From contig JAGWVT010000016.1 in the NCBI GenBank assembly GCA_018970765.1, forward strand, positions 1-43,903: 43,903 nucleotides of DNA, in the 5' to 3' direction. Below are positions 15,437 to 25,927 of this stretch, piece by piece; the first letter of the stretch is position 1; the number at the start of each line of letters is the position of its first letter. Position numbers and translations under genes: made by a program. A model generated the notes under the pieces. That model did no database searches. It was not told the origin of the DNA and was given only the letters and a program-made list of their open reading frames with translations. Origin of the DNA: Actinomycetales bacterium (GTDB lineage Bacteria > Actinomycetota > Actinomycetes > S36-B12).

Positions 15437-17526
15437 GCGCCAACGTTGAGGTCGTCGATGAGGTCATCACCTCCGCTAAGGTTCGGCTCCTCGAGTTGCC
15501 CCTGCACGCCGGACGAATGGCCCTGATCACGTTAGACAACGGGCACGATCACACCCGGCCGAGCACCTTCGGACCGGCAGGCCTGGCAAGTTTGGATGCG
15601 GCGCTGGATCAGATCAGCGGCATGAATGACATTGCCGCGGTGGGCATCACCGGCAAGCCGTTCGTATTTGCCGTCGGCGCGGATCTGTCCGGCATCGATC
15701 GCGTAACGGACATCCGCGTCGCGCGCGCGGTGACTGAACTCGGTCATGCCGTATTCCGGCGATTCGGCGAATTGGACGTGCCGACGTTCGCGTTCGTCAA
15801 TGGCGCCGCAATGGGCGGCGGTTTAGAACTAGCACTGCACTGCACCTACCGAACCGTCTCGGCCGGCGCGGCCGCCCTGTCCCTGCCGGAGGTCTTCCTC
15901 GGACTCATCCCGGGGTGGGGAGGCACCTGGCTGCTACCCAACCTGGTAGGTCCGTCAGCTGCCATCGAAGTCATCATCACCAACTCCATGGCACAAAACC
16001 GGCAGCTCAAACCCAAGCAGGCGCTGTCGATGGGTATCGCCGATGCCATGTTCGAGCCCGCAGAATTCCTGGCCCAGTCACTTCACTGGGCAGCCCAGGT
16101 GATGCGTGGCGATCTGGTGGTACCGCGTCCACAGCCCGATCGCGGAAGTTGGGCTGACGTGGTCGCCGGTGCTCGCGCCGCGCTGACTGCCCGACTGCAC
16201 GAGTGCACACCAGCGCCCTGGATCGCGCTTGATCTCATCGCCGGAGCGGCTACCCGCAGTCGCGATGAAGGCTTTATCGCCGAAGATGAGGCCCTGTCGA
16301 CCCTCATCATGGGCGACGACCTGCGGGCGAGTCTCTACGCCTTCAACCTGGTGCAAAAGCGCGCCCGCAAACCTGCCGGCGCACCCGATTCCGCACTGGC
16401 CCGCCCAGTCACCAAGGTAGGCATTGTCGGAGCCGGCCTGATGGCCAGCCAGCTTGCACTGCTCTTCGCTCGGCGTCTGGAAGTCCCCGTGGTGATGACA
16501 GATCTGGATCAGGCCCGCATTGACAAGGGCCTTGCCTACGTGGTGAACGAAATCGATACGTTGGCTGGCAAGGGGCGGATGAGCGCCGATAAGGCCAGCC
16601 GCCTGAAGGCATTGGTCAGCGGGAGCACGGACAAGGCAGCATTCGCCGACGCAGAGTTCGTCATCGAAGCGGTATTCGAGGAACTCGCCTTGAAGCAGCG
16701 TATTTTCGCCGAGCTCGAGGGCATCGTGTCGCCCACCTGCATCCTGGCAACGAACACCTCGTCGCTTTCGGTAACCGCGATGGCTCAAGACCTGCAGCAT
16801 CCCGAACGCGTCATCGGCTTTCACTTCTTCAACCCTGTTGCGGTCATGCCCTTGCTTGAGGTCGCACGAGGTGCAGCAACCGATGATGCAACCCTGGCAA
16901 CCGCGCTGGCTGTTGGCAAGCAACTGAAGAAGAACTGCGTCATCGTCAAAGACGCTCCAGCATTCGTGGTGAACCGCCTGCTGGCTCGATTCCTCGGCGA
17001 GATCACCGCCTGCGTTGACGAAGGTACCTCCTTTGCCACGGTCGAAGAGGCGCTCCATCCACTAGGCCTGCCACTGTCGCCCTTTGTTCTGCTGCAGTTG
17101 GTCGGTCCTGCCGTGGCCCTACACGTGGCCGAGACCATGGCCGCGGCATTCCCGGACCGCTACTCGGTGTCACCGAACCTGCGACGACTCGTGCAGGCTG
17201 GCAAGACCGGCATCTATGTATGGGATGCCCAAGGCCAACCATCCGTCGACCCAGAAGTCCTTGCCCTGTACGAGGTGGCCGGTTCACCCTCGACTGCCGA
17301 GCAGGTGCGCACTCGAATCCTGGATGCCCTCGCCGACGAGTCGTCGCGGATGCTCGACGAGCAGGTGGTGGCTGCCGCCGACGACATCGACCTGTGCATG
17401 ATCCTGGGAGCCGGCTGGCCGTTCTGGATGGGCGGTGTCACGCCCTACCTAGACCGCACGGGAGCAAGCGAACGGGTGCGCGGACGCAGGTTCCAGCCTG
17501 CGGGCGTGGCGTCAACTCCTGGTTAA
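15433..17526 (+). CDS. fadB: Multifunctional enoyl-CoA hydratase/3-hydroxyacyl-CoA dehydrogenase
   Basis: A 697-residue FadB-type alpha subunit of the fatty-acid oxidation complex. The N-terminal crotonase domain (about residues 15-300) has VGADLSG, AAMGGGLELALH and LPEVFLGLIPGWGGT with both catalytic Glu positions present. The NAD-binding domain begins near residue 330 (VGIVGAGLMASQLA), followed by ATNTSSLSV and the HFFNPV motif. C-terminal 3HCDH repeats contain the FVVNRLL segment. It starts at ATG 15433 overlapping the thiolase stop; an earlier start would lie within fadA. It converges on dxs with 35 bp between. Confidence 0.95.
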   Translation: MSANVEVVDEVITSAKVRLLELPLHAGRMALITLDNGHDHTRPSTFGPAGLASLDAALDQISGMNDIAAVGITGKPFVFAVGADLSGIDRVTDIRVARAVTELGHAVFRRFGELDVPTFAFVNGAAMGGGLELALHCTYRTVSAGAAALSLPEVFLGLIPGWGGTWLLPNLVGPSAAIEVIITNSMAQNRQLKPKQALSMGIADAMFEPAEFLAQSLHWAAQVMRGDLVVPRPQPDRGSWADVVAGARAALTARLHECTPAPWIALDLIAGAATRSRDEGFIAEDEALSTLIMGDDLRASLYAFNLVQKRARKPAGAPDSALARPVTKVGIVGAGLMASQLALLFARRLEVPVVMTDLDQARIDKGLAYVVNEIDTLAGKGRMSADKASRLKALVSGSTDKAAFADAEFVIEAVFEELALKQRIFAELEGIVSPTCILATNTSSLSVTAMAQDLQHPERVIGFHFFNPVAVMPLLEVARGAATDDATLATALAVGKQLKKNCVIVKDAPAFVVNRLLARFLGEITACVDEGTSFATVEEALHPLGLPLSPFVLLQLVGPAVALHVAETMAAAFPDRYSVSPNLRRLVQAGKTGIYVWDAQGQPSVDPEVLALYEVAGSPSTAEQVRTRILDALADESSRMLDEQVVAAADDIDLCMILGAGWPFWMGGVTPYLDRTGASERVRGRRFQPAGVASTPG

Positions 17527-17561
17527 CGACCACCAGCACAGGAGTTGTCGAGACTTCGACC

Positions 17562-19508
17562 CTAACGGACTACGTCAGAGTCAAGCGGGCTGGGCGCGGC
17601 AAGGTGACCTGACCGCCCAGCAGCTCCAAGGCGAGCGACAGATTCAACAATGGCCCGTGAGACGTCCTGTGCGGTCAGGCCGATGCGCGCCAACACTTCG
17701 GCCCGCTTGCCGTGATCGAGGAATTCGGCAGGAATACCGAAGTTGCGCACTGGCACGTCCACATCGGCATCGCGCAGGAGCTGACTGACAGATCCTCCGA
17801 CTCCCCCCGTTCGAACGCCGTCCTCCAGCACCACGACCAGGCGAGCATTGCGAGCCAACGGCAACAGCGCCGGTGAGGTGGGTGTCACCCAGCGTGGGTC
17901 CACGACCTGCACGCCGATTCCCTGATCGCCCAAGCGCTGTGCCACTTCGATCGCCAGTGCCGCCATAGATCCAACCGACACGATGAGCACCGCGGGAATC
18001 TCATCCGCCGGGCAGTCCTCTACCAGGATGTCCATGCCCTCGATACTGCGCAGCGGCGTGAAGTCCTGACCCAACGCTCCCTTCGGGAACCGAATCACTG
18101 TCGGAGCATCGCTGACCGCAACCGCCTCTCGCAGCGCCCGCCGCAATGTTGACTCGTCACGCGGAGCCGCAATCCGGATACCCGGGACCACCTGGAGCAT
18201 GGCCATATCCCACATGCCGTTATGACTGGCTCCGTCATCCCCGGTAACTCCGGCACGATCCAGGACGAAAGTCACCCCTGCCCGGTGCATGGCGCAGTCC
18301 ATAAGCACCTGGTCGAAGGCGCGGTTCAAGAAGGTCGCATAGACCGCAACGACGGGGTGCAAACCAGTGAATGCTAGCCCTGCTGCACTCGTGGCGGCAT
18401 GCTGTTCGGCGATCCCCACATCGTAGGTTCGCGTTGGGAATGAGCGTGCGAATCGATCGAGCCCTGTTGGGCCGAGCATTGCTGCGGTGATCGCGACGAC
18501 ATCAGCACGTTCATGTCCGATGCGAACCAGTTCATCGGCGAAGGCTGCCGTCCAGGTCGGACCCGATGTTGCCAACGGCTTTCCGGTGTCGGGGTCGATA
18601 ATGCCTACTCCATGGAAGCGATCCGCTTCGTCACGCTCGGCTGGCGCGTAGCCACGTCCCTTTTCGGTGATGGCATGCACAAGTACCGGACCGGGGAAAT
18701 CCTTGGCCCTACGCAGCGCGTGCTCCAACTCGGCGAAGTCATGACCGTCCACCGGGCCGATGTACTTCAGACCCAGGTCTTCGAACAGGCCCTGGGGGGC
18801 AACGATGTCCTTGATGCCCTTCTTCATGCCATGCAGGGTCCCGTAGATCGGGTGGCCCACGAAGGGTGTGCGGTTCAAAACGCGCTTGCCCCACGACATC
18901 ATCTGCTCGTAGCCGCGGGTGGTGCGCAACGTAGCCAGGTGATGGGCCAGGCCCCCGATTGTCGGTGAGTACGAGCGTTCATTGTCGTTGACGACGATGA
19001 CGACCGGACGGTTCGACGTGGCGATGTTGTTCAGTGCCTCCCACGCCATGCCGCCGGTCAGCGCACCATCACCAATGACGGCGACGACGTGGCGGCTACC
19101 CAACATGCCCTGTCGCTCCCAGCCCTTGGCAATGCCGTCCGCGTAGGACAGCGCCGTGGAGGCATGTGAGTTCTCAACAATGTCGTGCGAACTTTCTGCC
19201 CTACTGGGATACCCCGAAAGGCCGCCTTGCTGGCGAAGCTTGTCGAAGCCCTCGGAGCGGCCGGTAACGATCTTGTGGACGTAAGCCTGATGCCCGGTGT
19301 CCCAGACCACGGCATCGCGTGGCGAATCGAAGACTCGGTGGATAGCCAAGGTCAGTTCGACCACACCGAGATTGGGGCCCAGATGACCGCCGGTGGCCGA
19401 GACCTTCTCCACTAAGAAGCCGCGGATTTCTTCGGCCAGCCCCGGCAGAGCCTCGGGCGGTAGGGCACGAAGGTCGCTGGGGCTACTGATGTCGGCCAAA
19501 CCGCCCAT
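17562..19508 (-). CDS. dxs: 1-deoxy-D-xylulose-5-phosphate synthase
   Basis: A 648-residue DXS, the thiamine-diphosphate enzyme that condenses pyruvate and glyceraldehyde-3-phosphate in the first step of the MEP isoprenoid pathway. Visible blocks are [25 protein letters not shown], the ThDP motif GDGALTGG to [11 protein letters not shown], and the middle domain with DVGIAEQHA. The ATG is preceded by GGAGG 6 nt away. Rv2682c is the ortholog expected in this neighbourhood. It is downstream of acnA and the small unknown gene on the same strand, 30 bp after the latter. Confidence 0.97.
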   Translation of the reverse strand: MGGLADISSPSDLRALPPEALPGLAEEIRGFLVEKVSATGGHLGPNLGVVELTLAIHRVFDSPRDAVVWDTGHQAYVHKIVTGRSEGFDKLRQQGGLSGYPSRAESSHDIVENSHASTALSYADGIAKGWERQGMLGSRHVVAVIGDGALTGGMAWEALNNIATSNRPVVIVVNDNERSYSPTIGGLAHHLATLRTTRGYEQMMSWGKRVLNRTPFVGHPIYGTLHGMKKGIKDIVAPQGLFEDLGLKYIGPVDGHDFAELEHALRRAKDFPGPVLVHAITEKGRGYAPAERDEADRFHGVGIIDPDTGKPLATSGPTWTAAFADELVRIGHERADVVAITAAMLGPTGLDRFARSFPTRTYDVGIAEQHAATSAAGLAFTGLHPVVAVYATFLNRAFDQVLMDCAMHRAGVTFVLDRAGVTGDDGASHNGMWDMAMLQVVPGIRIAAPRDESTLRRALREAVAVSDAPTVIRFPKGALGQDFTPLRSIEGMDILVEDCPADEIPAVLIVSVGSMAALAIEVAQRLGDQGIGVQVVDPRWVTPTSPALLPLARNARLVVVLEDGVRTGGVGGSVSQLLRDADVDVPVRNFGIPAEFLDHGKRAEVLARIGLTAQDVSRAIVESVARLGAAGRSGHLAAPSPLDSDVVR

Positions 19509-19538
19509 GATCCTCCGCTCCGTCCGGTTGAGGGGAGT

Positions 19539-19913
19539 CTAGGCCGGATCTGCCCACCCCACAGCGCGGCCCGCCAGGCAGGCCTGAACCACCAGATCGA
19601 CCTCCCGACGCACCTGCAACAGTCGAGCCCCTTCCGCCTCTAGGGCCTGCAGGGCCCCGTCGATCTGGGCTGGGTCGAGGACATCTCCAAGGTCAGTCCT
19701 AAGGCGCGCGTAGGCCGATCGGGCTCCGGAAAGGGTCGCCTCGATGTGGTTCTTGATGACGTAAGCCAGCACCACCGGCTGCGAGCGCAGGGCGCTGGTA
19801 CGCAGCTCCGCAGGCCCCCGGTCAAGCAGCCACCCAACAACCCGCTCGCCGAATTCCGGATCCTGCGGTGCAGGCAGATCCGGTGGCCAACCGACCGGAG
19901 TCACCATCGCCAC
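19539..19913 (-). CDS. Conserved-looking small protein between acnA and dxs, unknown
   Basis: A 124-residue protein with no recognised family. It looks largely helical, with a segment FGERVVGWLLDRGPAELRTS, then AYVIKNHIEATLSGARSAYARLRTDLGDVLDP, and a final helix QVRREVDLVVQACLAGRAVGW. It lacks a signal peptide or membrane segment. The GTG start overlaps the acnA TAG stop by one base (TAGTG), so it is coupled to aconitase. It ends 30 bp before dxs. Confidence 0.7.
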   Translation of the reverse strand: MAMVTPVGWPPDLPAPQDPEFGERVVGWLLDRGPAELRTSALRSQPVVLAYVIKNHIEATLSGARSAYARLRTDLGDVLDPAQIDGALQALEAEGARLLQVRREVDLVVQACLAGRAVGWADPA

Positions 19914-22597
19914 TAGAGCATGGAGCGCAGCACGTACGGCAGGATCCCGCCATTGCGGTAGTAGTCCGCCTCGCCAGGGGTATCGATGCGGACACGCGCG
20001 GTGAACGCCACCGTGCGCCCATCCGCCGCAACTGCTTCGACCTGGAGAGTTCGCGGGGTATTGCCCCCGTTCAACTCGGTGATGCCGCGAATGGTGAACA
20101 CCTCATCACCCTGCAGGCCTAACGACGCAGCGCTTTGCCCCTCAACGAACTGCAGCGGGAGCACACCCATCCCAATGAGATTCGAGCGGTGGATACGTTC
20201 AAAGGACTGCGCGATAACTGCGCGCACTCCGAGCAGGGCCGTGCCCTTCGCCGCCCAGTCACGACTCGAACCCGACCCGTACTCCTCACCGGCAAGGATC
20301 ACCAGTGGCGTGCCAGCCGCCGCATATGACGTGGCCGCATCAAAGATCGGTACCACGGCGTTGTCAGGTGTTGTGAAGTCCACCGTCATGCCACCCTCAA
20401 CATCACGCAGCATGAGATTGCGAAGGCGGATATTTGCAAAGGTACCCCGAATCATCACCTCGTGGTTGCCCCGTCGAGACCCGTAGGAATTGAAATCCTT
20501 TCGGTCAACTCCATGTGCCAGCAGATACATACCCGCTGGACTGTCCGGCTTGATCGATCCGGCCGGTGAGATGTGGTCTGTGGTGACCGAGTCACCAAGC
20601 AGGGCCAAGACTCGCGCACCTTCGATGTCGCAGACGGGGGTGGGTTGGCGACTCATACCGTCGAAATACGGGGGCTTGCGAACGTATGTGCTCGATGGAT
20701 CCCAGGTGAACAGCTCGCCGGTTGGGGTCGGCAGGTTCTGCCAACGCTCATCACCTGCGAATACGTCGGCATAGTTGCGTTCGAACATCTCGGCGTCGAT
20801 GGACGCGTCAACCACGGCCTGCACCTCCTGCGCAGTTGGCCAGATGTCCGCCAGCATTACCGGTGCACCACTCGGATCGAACCCGAGTGGCTCGTTCAGC
20901 AGGTCTATGTCCATGGTTCCAGCAATCGCGTAGGCAACAACCAGAGGAGGTGACGCGAGGTAATTCATCTTCACGTCTGGGTTGATGCGCCCTTCGAAAT
21001 TGCGGTTGCCGCTGAGCACTGCAGCGACCGCAAGGCCGGCTTCGTTCACGGCAGCGCTCACCTGTGGGATCAGTGGCCCAGAGTTACCGATACAGGTCGT
21101 ACAGCCATAACCCACGACATCAAAGCCCAACTTATCCAGATACGGCAGGAGACCGGATCGCTCGTAGTAGTCGGTCACCACGCGTGACCCCGGTGCGAGC
21201 GTGGTCTTCACCCAGGGCTTACGCGTCAGCCCGCGCTCGACGGCGTTCTTGGCGAGGAGTCCAGCGCCGATCATCACCGATGGATTCGATGTGTTTGTGC
21301 ACGAAGTGATCGCAGCGATCGTGACGGCCCCGTGGCCAATCTGAGCAGCCTGGCCATCCAGATCAATCGCAGCGGACGCGGCTGGCTCCTTGGTGTACTG
21401 CGGCAATACATCGGCAAACGCCTGCTTTGCCGAGCGAAGAGCAACGCGATCCTGTGGTCGCCGGGGGCCGGCGATGCTTGGCTCTACGGCCCCGAGGTCC
21501 AGTTCAAGGGTCACCGAATAGCGCGGCACACGCTGCGGGTCGTGCCAAAGTCCCTGTTCCTTGGCGTAAGCCTCAACCAGCGCCAACTGGTCAGCCGAAC
21601 GCCCAGTGAGACGCAGATAATCCAGCGTTGCCCCGTCGATCGGGAATATGGCAACCGTGCTCCCGTACTCAGGGCTCATGTTGCCGATCGTGGCTCGATT
21701 AGCCAGCGGAACAGACGAAACACCAGGACCAAAGAACTCAACGAACGACCCGACCACACCCTGGGCACGAAGCATCTGAGTAATTGTGAGCACCAGATCG
21801 GTTGCCGTTGCGCCAGCAGGCAACTCCCCCTTGAGCTTGAACCCAACGACATGAGGGATCAACATCGACACCGGTTGGCCCAGCATTGCCGCCTCGGCCT
21901 CGATGCCACCCACTCCCCAGCCCAGCACGCCAAGCCCGTTCACCATCGTGGTGTGTGAATCGGTACCCACCACGGTGTCTGGGTAGGCCTGGCCCGCGCG
22001 AGCCATCACCACTCGTGACAGCGATTCGATATTGACCTGGTGCACGATCCCAGTTCCGGGCGGCACAACTTTGAACTCCTCAAATGCACTCTGCCCCCAG
22101 CGCAGGAACTGATAGCGCTCTCGATTGCGTTCGTACTCCAACGCGACATTTCGTTCCTCAGCGTTGGCAGATCCGAAAAAGTCAGCGATCACCGAATGGT
22201 CGATCACTAACTCCGCCGGGGCAAGTGGCTCGATGCGCGCAGGATCCCCGCCGAGGTCCCGGACCGCCTCGCGCATGGTCGCGAGGTCGACCACGACTGG
22301 GACGCCAGTGAAGTCCTGCATGAGCACACGAGCTGGCGTGAACTGGATCTCCTGGCTCGGCTCGGCAGTCGGATCCCAGGCACTGACGGCGCGGATGGAG
22401 TCCGCGGTCACATTGGCGCCATCTTCGGTGCGTAGCAAGTTCTCCACGAGAATTCGATGCGCGAATGGCAGGTCCTCCGCGCCCGGGACCGCATCGATCC
22501 GGTAGATCTCGTAGCCATGCCCGCCCACCTGCAACGTAGTGCGCGCTTGAAAACTGTTGTTGCTTGACGCGGACGCGCTTGTCGATCCGGACCCCAT
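19913..22597 (-). CDS. acnA: Aconitate hydratase A
   Basis: An aconitase of about 894 residues (900 if the first ATG at 22615 is used) that isomerises citrate to isocitrate in the TCA cycle through a [4Fe-4S] cluster. Cluster cysteines are visible in [11 protein letters not shown] and in [11 protein letters not shown]. Other hallmarks are [34 protein letters not shown] and the C-terminal [16 protein letters not shown] swivelling domain. The start at 22597 is preferred because GGCAGGAAG lies about 6 nt upstream. A TATCTT hexamer about 55 nt further upstream is a candidate -10. Confidence 0.97.
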   Translation of the reverse strand: MGSGSTSASASSNNSFQARTTLQVGGHGYEIYRIDAVPGAEDLPFAHRILVENLLRTEDGANVTADSIRAVSAWDPTAEPSQEIQFTPARVLMQDFTGVPVVVDLATMREAVRDLGGDPARIEPLAPAELVIDHSVIADFFGSANAEERNVALEYERNRERYQFLRWGQSAFEEFKVVPPGTGIVHQVNIESLSRVVMARAGQAYPDTVVGTDSHTTMVNGLGVLGWGVGGIEAEAAMLGQPVSMLIPHVVGFKLKGELPAGATATDLVLTITQMLRAQGVVGSFVEFFGPGVSSVPLANRATIGNMSPEYGSTVAIFPIDGATLDYLRLTGRSADQLALVEAYAKEQGLWHDPQRVPRYSVTLELDLGAVEPSIAGPRRPQDRVALRSAKQAFADVLPQYTKEPAASAAIDLDGQAAQIGHGAVTIAAITSCTNTSNPSVMIGAGLLAKNAVERGLTRKPWVKTTLAPGSRVVTDYYERSGLLPYLDKLGFDVVGYGCTTCIGNSGPLIPQVSAAVNEAGLAVAAVLSGNRNFEGRINPDVKMNYLASPPLVVAYAIAGTMDIDLLNEPLGFDPSGAPVMLADIWPTAQEVQAVVDASIDAEMFERNYADVFAGDERWQNLPTPTGELFTWDPSSTYVRKPPYFDGMSRQPTPVCDIEGARVLALLGDSVTTDHISPAGSIKPDSPAGMYLLAHGVDRKDFNSYGSRRGNHEVMIRGTFANIRLRNLMLRDVEGGMTVDFTTPDNAVVPIFDAATSYAAAGTPLVILAGEEYGSGSSRDWAAKGTALLGVRAVIAQSFERIHRSNLIGMGVLPLQFVEGQSAASLGLQGDEVFTIRGITELNGGNTPRTLQVEAVAADGRTVAFTARVRIDTPGEADYYRNGGILPYVLRSML

Positions 22598-22702
22598 ACT
22601 GGCTTCCTGCCCCATTCGTCGAGCCGGCGGACTGCCTGGCAGCCCAAAGATAGTTCATGCGCAGCGGGCCGCCCGGCCCACAAGGGGGCTAAGGATTCGC
22701 TG

Positions 22703-23938
22703 TCAGCAGGTGAACAGGGCCACGCACTCCAGGTGGTGGGTCATCGGGAATGCGTCAAAGGCCCTCAGGCCCCCAAGCCGGTAGCCCGCCTCAACCAACA
22801 GGCGGGCATCGCGGGCCAGAGCCACCGGGTCGCAGGCCACCAGGATGATGCGTTCCGGTGCATTGGCCACCAGCGGTGTGATCACCGTCCCGAGTCCACG
22901 ACGCGGTGGATCGGCAACCACCCCGTGCGGTCTGGGAGCCGACGATCCGTCCAACCACTCCTCGACACGCTGCTTATGCAGATGGACCTGAGGCAAGTCA
23001 TGCAGGCTGCGACGCGCCATTCGGTCGGCCTGGGGCGAGCTCTCGACTGCATGCACACTGCCCGTGGCGCCAACAGCGTCGCCGAGAAAGGCACTGAACA
23101 GGCCAACCCCCGAATACAGGTCCCACCAACACTGCCCGGCCGCGGGTTGCGCGAACTCCAGCACGGCGTCGACCAGCGCATCGGGCAGGCCCTGATGGGC
23201 CTGCCAGAACGCTCCCGGCTGCACCCGCCAGGTGCGATTGCGGACCGACACGGTTGCCCGTTGAGTCGAATCGGGTACGCAGTCTGTGCCTTCCTGGACC
23301 TGGATCGCAAGCCGCCCATCAAGGCCTGCCTGTGCGACAACGTCCCTGCCAGGAGGTGCGTCAAGTGCGCCAGGCGTTGCGCGCAGTGCAGACCGCAATG
23401 CAGACCGCAGTGCGGGCACCAGTACCGCGCAATCCGGTATCGCGATCAGGTCATGACTGCCAGCACGACGAAAAGCCGGTCGCCCCGCGCTATCGCTACG
23501 CCAACGTGCCCGGGTTCGCCAGCCCAATCCAGATTCCAAACCCGGCTCCATGGACTCCACGCTCAGACCAGTCCAGTCCACCTGGGCGGCAACACGACTA
23601 CCGCCCTGTCGTCGGAATGCGTCTTCCAGCACCATCCGCTTCCACGTGCGTTGCACCGACACGGGCGCGAATTGCCACTCACAGCCGCCGCAGGCACCCA
23701 GCCCAAACGATCCGCAGGGCGGTGTGACGCGCTGCGGATCAGCCTCCAGCACATCGACGGCACTGGCGAAGCGAACACTTCCCTTCCGCCGATCGATACG
23801 CGCCCGCACTCGTTCCCCCGGCATCGCGTATCGGACAAACACCGTGTGCTCCCCGGCGTGGCCGATGCAATGCCCCCCGTGCACCATCTGCCCTACGGTG
23901 ATGACCAACTCATCACCCACCGCTAGGGCATCAGTCAT
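22703..23938 (-). CDS. TRAM-domain class I SAM RNA (uracil-5)-methyltransferase
   Basis: A 411-residue TrmA/RlmD-type m5U methyltransferase. An N-terminal TRAM domain (residues 1-65) binds RNA. Cysteines C75, C83, C86 and C170 match the RumA [4Fe-4S] ligand pattern. The SAM-binding domain has DLYSGVGLFS, a DPPRRGLG motif and the catalytic Cys C369 in VACDPVALARD. Rv2689c is the mycobacterial counterpart. The start overlaps the KimA-like gene end by 8 bp. The target base is not predictable. A local 12-bp duplication encodes RSAL RSAL. Confidence 0.92.
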   Translation of the reverse strand: MTDALAVGDELVITVGQMVHGGHCIGHAGEHTVFVRYAMPGERVRARIDRRKGSVRFASAVDVLEADPQRVTPPCGSFGLGACGGCEWQFAPVSVQRTWKRMVLEDAFRRQGGSRVAAQVDWTGLSVESMEPGLESGLGWRTRARWRSDSAGRPAFRRAGSHDLIAIPDCAVLVPALRSALRSALRATPGALDAPPGRDVVAQAGLDGRLAIQVQEGTDCVPDSTQRATVSVRNRTWRVQPGAFWQAHQGLPDALVDAVLEFAQPAAGQCWWDLYSGVGLFSAFLGDAVGATGSVHAVESSPQADRMARRSLHDLPQVHLHKQRVEEWLDGSSAPRPHGVVADPPRRGLGTVITPLVANAPERIILVACDPVALARDARLLVEAGYRLGGLRAFDAFPMTHHLECVALFTC

Positions 23939-25871
23939 CCCGATCAGCCGCCGCTGCCGAGGAATCCAGCTGCCAGGGAACGCTCGTTACCATCACGCCT
24001 GGCGTGAACAGCAGACGACTCTTGAGGCGCAATGCAGATTGGTTGTGCAGCAACTGCTCCCACCAGTGACCAACGACGTACTCAGGAATGAAGACTGTCA
24101 CGAGGTCAAGTGGGCGGCCTGACCTGACCTCCTTGACGTACTGCACAACGGGCCGGGTGATCTCGCGGTAGGGCGAAGCCAGTACCTTCAAAGGGACAGG
24201 AATCTCGCGGCGCTCCCAATCCTCCTGCAACCGCTGGGTCTCTGGCGGATCGACATTCACCGTCAGTGCCTCAAGCACCGTGGGTCGAGTCGCTCGCGCA
24301 TAGGCAAGGGCGCGCATAGTCGGCTTGTGCACCTTGGAAACCAGCACGATTGCATGGACGCGCGCCGGCAAAATCATTCGTTCCGCATCGCCACTGAGTA
24401 ATTCATTGCGCACGCGTTCATAGTGCTTGTGAATCGCTTGCATGAGCAGGTAGATCAGCGGCATGGCTATCACCACGATCCACGCACCTCGAGTGAACTT
24501 CGTCAGAAGGACGATCACCAGAACCGTGCCGGTCAAGGTCAGACCGATCGTGTTGATGATGCGGGCGCGGATCATCGGTCCACGAGCTCGTGTTTCAGTG
24601 CGCAGGAGTCTGGTCCAATGGCGCACCATGCCGATCTGACTGAAAGTAAAGGAGACAAAAACTCCGATGATGTACAGCTGGATCAGCGCAGTGGTGTCGG
24701 CCTGGTAGATGACCACCAGCGCGATGGCCATCGCTGACAGCGCAAGGATCCCATTGCTGTAAGCCAAGCGGTCCCCGCGCGTATGCAACTGTCGAGGGAG
24801 GTACCCGTCTTTAGCAAGAATTGATCCAAGCACGGGAAAGCCATTGAAAGCAGTGTTCGCTGCGAGTGCGAGAATCAGTGCCGTTGCCACGGCTATGACC
24901 AGAACGATTACCGGCACCTGAGGGAACACCGCTGCGGCTACCTGGACAATCACCGTCTTTTGTTCCTGCCCGGGTGGCAGGCCAACCAGTTGATCGTTGG
25001 AGTCGGTGATCTTGACTCCGGTGACCAGCGCCAGCCAGGTGATCCCTACGAACATCGTCATGGAAATCACGCCAAGGAGCAGCAAGGTTGTCGCCGCATT
25101 CTTGGACTTGGGTTGGCGGAACGAGGGCACTCCATTGGCGATGGCCTCAATACCGGTAAGAGCCGTGGTGCCCGACGAGAATGCACGAGCAACAAGGAAG
25201 ATCAGTGCGAAGCCGGCCAGATCGGTGAATCCAGACTGCGGGTTGATGGTCCAGTCCGCACTCTCGGCGCGCAGGTCAACGCCCATCGCTTCCTGCACCA
25301 CCGCCCAGATGAGCAAACCGAAGATGCAGACCATGAATGCGTACGTCGGGATCGCGAAGAGTGATCCCGACTCGCGCACACCACGTAGGTTCAGGGCGGT
25401 TATTGCCAAGATCGCGCCAACTGCCCACCAGACACTATGTTCCTCAATGAGTGGGATCGTTGAACCGAGATTGGCAACCGCTGCTGAGATCGAGACTGCG
25501 ACGGTGAGGACATAGTCGATGAGCAGTGCGCTCGCGACGAACACCCCGGCGCGAGGACCGAGATTTGTCGAGACGACCTCATAGTCCCCACCACCGCTGG
25601 GGTAGGCCCGCACGTTCTGTCGATACGAAGCGATAACGATGAAAAACACGGTGACCACAGCAGCAGCCACCCAAGGCCCGTACGCGAACAGACTCGTACC
25701 ACCCAGCGCTAAGACGATGAGGATCTCTTGCGTGGCGTACGCGTTGGAACTCAGTGCATCGGAAGCGAATACCGGAAGGGCAATCCGCTTTGGCAACAGC
25801 GTGTCCGCGACTCGCTCGCTGCGCAATGCTCGCCCGACAACAAGGCGCTTCACGACGTCGGTCAGCGGCAC
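23931..25871 (-). CDS. KimA-like APC-superfamily potassium transporter
   Basis: A 646-residue membrane protein resembling B. subtilis KimA, a K+/H+ symporter of the APC superfamily. Shared blocks recalled from KimA are ASDALSSNAYATQEILI, DYVLTVAVSISAA, SSGTTALTGIEAIANGVPSF, LAANTAFNGFP and HNQSALRLKSRLL. About 12 transmembrane segments fill residues 30-480, and a cytosolic C-terminal domain follows. Family databases often call these generic amino-acid permeases; the neighbouring TrkA subunits support potassium. The GTG start diverges from ceoB across 56 bp, with TAGCAT 8 nt upstream. Confidence 0.85.
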   Translation of the reverse strand: MPLTDVVKRLVVGRALRSERVADTLLPKRIALPVFASDALSSNAYATQEILIVLALGGTSLFAYGPWVAAAVVTVFFIVIASYRQNVRAYPSGGGDYEVVSTNLGPRAGVFVASALLIDYVLTVAVSISAAVANLGSTIPLIEEHSVWWAVGAILAITALNLRGVRESGSLFAIPTYAFMVCIFGLLIWAVVQEAMGVDLRAESADWTINPQSGFTDLAGFALIFLVARAFSSGTTALTGIEAIANGVPSFRQPKSKNAATTLLLLGVISMTMFVGITWLALVTGVKITDSNDQLVGLPPGQEQKTVIVQVAAAVFPQVPVIVLVIAVATALILALAANTAFNGFPVLGSILAKDGYLPRQLHTRGDRLAYSNGILALSAMAIALVVIYQADTTALIQLYIIGVFVSFTFSQIGMVRHWTRLLRTETRARGPMIRARIINTIGLTLTGTVLVIVLLTKFTRGAWIVVIAMPLIYLLMQAIHKHYERVRNELLSGDAERMILPARVHAIVLVSKVHKPTMRALAYARATRPTVLEALTVNVDPPETQRLQEDWERREIPVPLKVLASPYREITRPVVQYVKEVRSGRPLDLVTVFIPEYVVGHWWEQLLHNQSALRLKSRLLFTPGVMVTSVPWQLDSSAAAADRDD

Positions 25872-25885
25872 GCTGCCCGATGCTA
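25872..25885 (-). promoter_or_regulatory. Possible -10 element for the KimA-like gene
   Basis: On the minus strand TAGCAT ends 8 nt before the GTG at 25871. The 56-bp gap must also hold the ceoB promoter on the other strand. No riboswitch would fit. Confidence 0.4.
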
Positions 25886-25915
25886 CGCCCCTGCGCTATC
25901 ACGATGCCCCCGCAG

Positions 25916-25927
25916 TACCGTTACCCA
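25916..25927 (+). promoter_or_regulatory. Predicted -10 element, leaderless ceoB start
   Basis: TACCGT followed by six bases and GTG 25928. No Shine-Dalgarno between. Confidence 0.6.

Noticed and set aside
16078-17058. 326-codon frame antisense to fadB
   Set aside because: fadB shows intact crotonase and NAD-binding motifs here; the antisense frame lacks any domain.
22661-22690. Terminator between the methyltransferase and acnA
   Set aside because: A 5-bp GGGCC/GGCCC stem is present, but there is no T tract and the stem is short.
22733-23926. Long open frame (397 codons) antisense to the TRAM methyltransferase
   Set aside because: The opposite strand encodes a protein with full family motifs. 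Long antisense frames are common in GC-rich coding DNA, and this one has no recognisable domain.
25872-25927. c-di-AMP riboswitch upstream of the KimA-like gene, as in B. subtilis
   Set aside because: The intergenic gap is only 56 bp and carries a promoter hexamer almost at the start codon.
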